Shown one piece after another: positions 61,399-64,000 of a stretch of 64,000 bases of DNA. Each line of letters opens with the position of its first letter. Positions within the stretch are counted from its first letter, which is position 1. The notes beneath the pieces are model-generated. The model was given only the letters and a program-made list of their open reading frames with translations. It made no database searches and was not told where the DNA came from. Source of the stretch: Polyodon spathula (lineage: Eukaryota; Chordata; Actinopteri; Acipenseriformes; Polyodontidae); assembly GCF_017654505.1 (NCBI RefSeq), contig NC_054552.1, forward strand, positions 34,730,097 through 34,794,096, given 5' to 3'. The translations under genes and the position numbers were made by a program.

Positions 61399-62599
61399 CA
61401 CAAATACTGTGCAAGTTCAGATGTCTACTACAACGATCTCCATTCGAAAGCTTGCTTTAACAGAGATGTTATCCATGCCCTGTCCCTTTGTCGACAGAAG
61501 CCAGAAAGAGAACGATTGTACTGTGGGGCCACCCTCCCCTGAATTAGAGACACTATGAAGGAAATCAAAAGGTTTTGTTTTTTGTTTGTACTGTGTTTTT
61601 TTTTATTATTTTTTTTATGCTATGCAAGATAGTGGTTTGGGTGAGGCTTCTCTATTCATTCTCATCCTTGTGATCACAAAACTGCCCACAGAAACCTACT
61701 ATACTTGAAAGACTGTTCTTGTATGATGTTGCAATAAATACAGCACGGGTGTTAAACACTTACAGCAGAGCTGTGTTTGGAACATCAGACTGCAACCACA
61801 ACAAAATTAAATGAAGGATCAAATGAAAAGCAGCCCATTCTGCATGGCGCTCTGCCCTGCTGTACCAGCTTCTCCACACCCTCGGGACAGCAATCTTTGT
61901 TTTGTCATTTTCACAAGGACCCTACACTCTTCACACGCCACGTATCTTCCAGATCGCAGAAGAAAGCACCCGACGTGCCAACGAGACAGCGCTGGTATGT
62001 GGCGGTACCTATGATCCTGACTGCTTTGATTCCTCCAAACTTAACATGTCCTTCCTCCTAACAAGACTGCAAGAAGAACCCTTTGAAACTGTAACAAGAC
62101 CAAATGGCAAACCGTTCCCTTCGAAAAGAAAGAATAAAGCCAAGACGAGTCTTCACAAATAAATCTGGAGAAGCCGAGAGACTGAGTCATTATTACTCAG
62201 GAGTTTTTGTGACTTGTTACTGCAAAGGGTGAAAGGTGGGAGTTTTCTTTGGCTAAAGAACCATCACTTTATTTAAGAGATAAGTGTGAGGTGCAGAGAG
62301 CACACAAGGAAATGACACTGTTCCAGGGGTACAACCTGAGAGTCGACAATCTTTACCAGCAGGAGAGACCGTCGCCTCCAACTACAACACTTCGGATATT
62401 TAGCCTTACCGGGACGCATTCCAGAAATTATCAGAAGTATTTCCTTCTGAAATGACTGATATACTGTGCGATTCTTTTTTTATTATTTATTCGGAGGGTA
62501 TATTTTTGTTGCTGTGTTGTTGTTGAATTAAAATAAACGAGTATGTGTCAAGCATGCTGTTTGTCAGTTATTAACTGAGCTACACCACACACAGTAAAC

Positions 62600-62819
62600 T
62601 GACCGACTAAAGGGTTACCAAAAGCAATCAATCGACCTGAATTATGGAACAACCTGCCCATCACAATTACAGAAGCCCCTTCAGTCAATGTCTTCAAGTC
62701 TAGACTAAAAACCCATTTCTATAGCCCAGCGTTTCCATCCAGATGAGCCGATATCCTCTTGCCCCCATATTGTTCCTACTGTCTTATATTTATTTTATCT
62801 ATATTAAAATCATATTTTA

Positions 62820-62916
<97 letters not shown>

Positions 62917-63025
62917 TTGTAATGTTTACTGTTGTTCAGTAATATATATTGTTTTTGCCTTTGTAAAGCGCTTTGAGGCGACTTGTTGCAAAAGAAGCTA
63001 CATAAAAATAAAACTGAATTGAACT
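62600..63025 (+). mobile_element. 3' end of an L2-type LINE
   Basis: The plus strand encodes LWNNLPITITEAPSVNVFKS, then RLKTHFYS, ending at a TGA at 62744-62746. This is the typical C-terminus of L2/CR1-group reverse transcriptase proteins. It is followed by a 3' UTR with TGTAAAGCGCTTTGAGGCGA and a short terminal repeat around GAATTGAA. Only the last few hundred bp are present, as expected for a 5'-truncated insertion. Confidence 0.75.
62820..62914. repeat. (AT)n microsatellite within the LINE tail
   Basis: About 95 bp of AT dinucleotides with two phase slips. Confidence 0.95.
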
Positions 63026-64000
63026 TAAACTTGTGAAGTGCTCTCGATGAACTAAACCTGTGCTCACAGGTCCACACTCCTGTGTGTTGGTAAACTGTTG
63101 CTGTTTCCAAGAAAGGCTGCAACTTGAAGAGGCCTCAACATAACACGGGCAAAATAACAGTCATTTAAATCACATACTGCACAGACAAAATACTACCCAC
63201 AGAATACAGCCTACTGAATCATTTCACTTCAAAATAACGAGTTAGTTAATCATAAGTTAGTTCTTATCTTTACTGTAAACACCAGTATCATGAGTTTAAA
63301 AAAAAAAAAAAAAAAGTTATATACTCAAAACAACAAAAAAACCATCAGCTTTTTACACAGCAATTAAGTACGCGCTTAAACATGTGTATTCATTATACTT
63401 GTTTGTTTGTTTGGAAAAGGGCGCTCGTCTCAGTGTCGGTGACCTTAAACATACGTTCGCATCGTCAGACCGCTGCGTAGAACTTAAAAGCAGCCGTATG
63501 AATGTTGCTTTATATAAAAAAAAAATGCCGCAGTTCCGATCCAGTCCGACTGCAGGGAATTCCGCTCCGTGGATTCCAACTTGCCCCATAGCGAGCCTCT
63601 GCTATCGTTCCAAGCAAGAACAGCGCATTGTAATGCGAAGGAGAAGTGACTTCAGGTCATGCAGCAGAACCAGGTCCAGGGCAGATGGAAAGCAGTACGC
63701 GCCTAGTTCAATCACAAGCTTGCTTCACAGTCTAGATACCGTCCCTTCATCTTACACACATTATTACAAATCATTTCGCCTTGGATAGACCCGAGACAAA
63801 ATGTAACCCATCTGCTGAGCACATGCTATATAAAATCACGCAGATTCACTGCGTTTTCACAATGTTGTGTACAATTAAACTGTCAGCTTGTACAGTCTTT
63901 ACAAATACATTTTAATGCAATTCCAATTGTACCGATGCAGTTCTTAAATTGGTGACAAATAAAAAAAAGAGTTATTTCACAATGAAACAAGAACCCCTTA

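Larger units (their letters stand above)
58112..64000. other. IGF1R intron 2 (3' part), non-coding
   Basis: Intron 2 of this gene is very long in vertebrates, and exon 2 was not found before the window ends. The stretch holds an ATT run (about 58686-58726), one foldback element and one LINE tail. Plus-strand frames at 61777-62162 and 62249-62455 show no recognisable family. Confidence 0.6.

Noticed and set aside
61777..62455. Plus-strand frames in IGF1R intron 2 (including one with GGTYDPDCFDSSKLNMS)
   Set aside because: There is no recognisable transposase, viral or cellular domain, and the frames are not joined by plausible splice sites.

Overview
The window is vertebrate nuclear DNA, most likely from a ray-finned fish. 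Three multi-exon genes lie on the minus strand: the 5' half of LRRC28 (about 2.7-8.1 kb), a complete synemin gene SYNM (15.4-23.3 kb), and exons 3 to 21 of the IGF-1 receptor gene IGF1R (37.3-58.1 kb). The introns have GT-AG borders. The rest of the window holds minisatellites, microsatellites, a LINE tail of L2 type, foldback elements and a tRNA-derived pseudogene. I cannot name the species. The modest gene compaction and repeat content would suit a non-teleost ray-finned fish as well as a teleost.

Layout from left to right: intron 5 of LRRC28 (1-2.7 kb), coding exons encoding its N-terminal leucine-rich repeats (2.7-7.07 kb), and a probable non-coding first exon and promoter near 8.0-8.15 kb with a ZNF143-type motif. 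A gene-poor interval with several minisatellites, including a 35-bp GC-rich array, runs from 8.2 to about 14 kb. SYNM occupies 15.4-23.3 kb. An intergenic stretch of about 7 kb (23.4-30.1 kb) carries a tRNA-Val pseudogene, a strong CTCF-like motif, a 37-bp array and a 31-bp array. The inferred 7-kb 3' UTR of IGF1R is at about 30.1-37.3 kb. The IGF1R exons follow, and the start of its long intron 2 fills 58.1-64 kb. Exons 1 and 2 of IGF1R lie beyond the right edge, and the C-terminal exons of LRRC28 lie beyond the left edge.

The order LRRC28 - SYNM - IGF1R and their shared orientation match human 15q26.3. I found no exons of TTC23 or PGPEP1L, which sit between these genes in human. The three genes do not form a pathway: LRRC28 is a little-studied leucine-rich-repeat protein, SYNM is a cytoskeletal intermediate filament protein, and IGF1R is a receptor tyrosine kinase. 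Their grouping is conserved linkage.

I did not find a clearly new biological system. The most unusual signals are tandem repeats that have captured splice sites in IGF1R. Intron 13 carries 15 copies of an 82-bp unit that begins at the exon 13 donor and repeats a donor-like sequence. Intron 19 carries two extra copies of the exon 20 acceptor plus the first exon bases. The intron 16 minisatellite is open in frame with exon 16 for roughly 330 codons.
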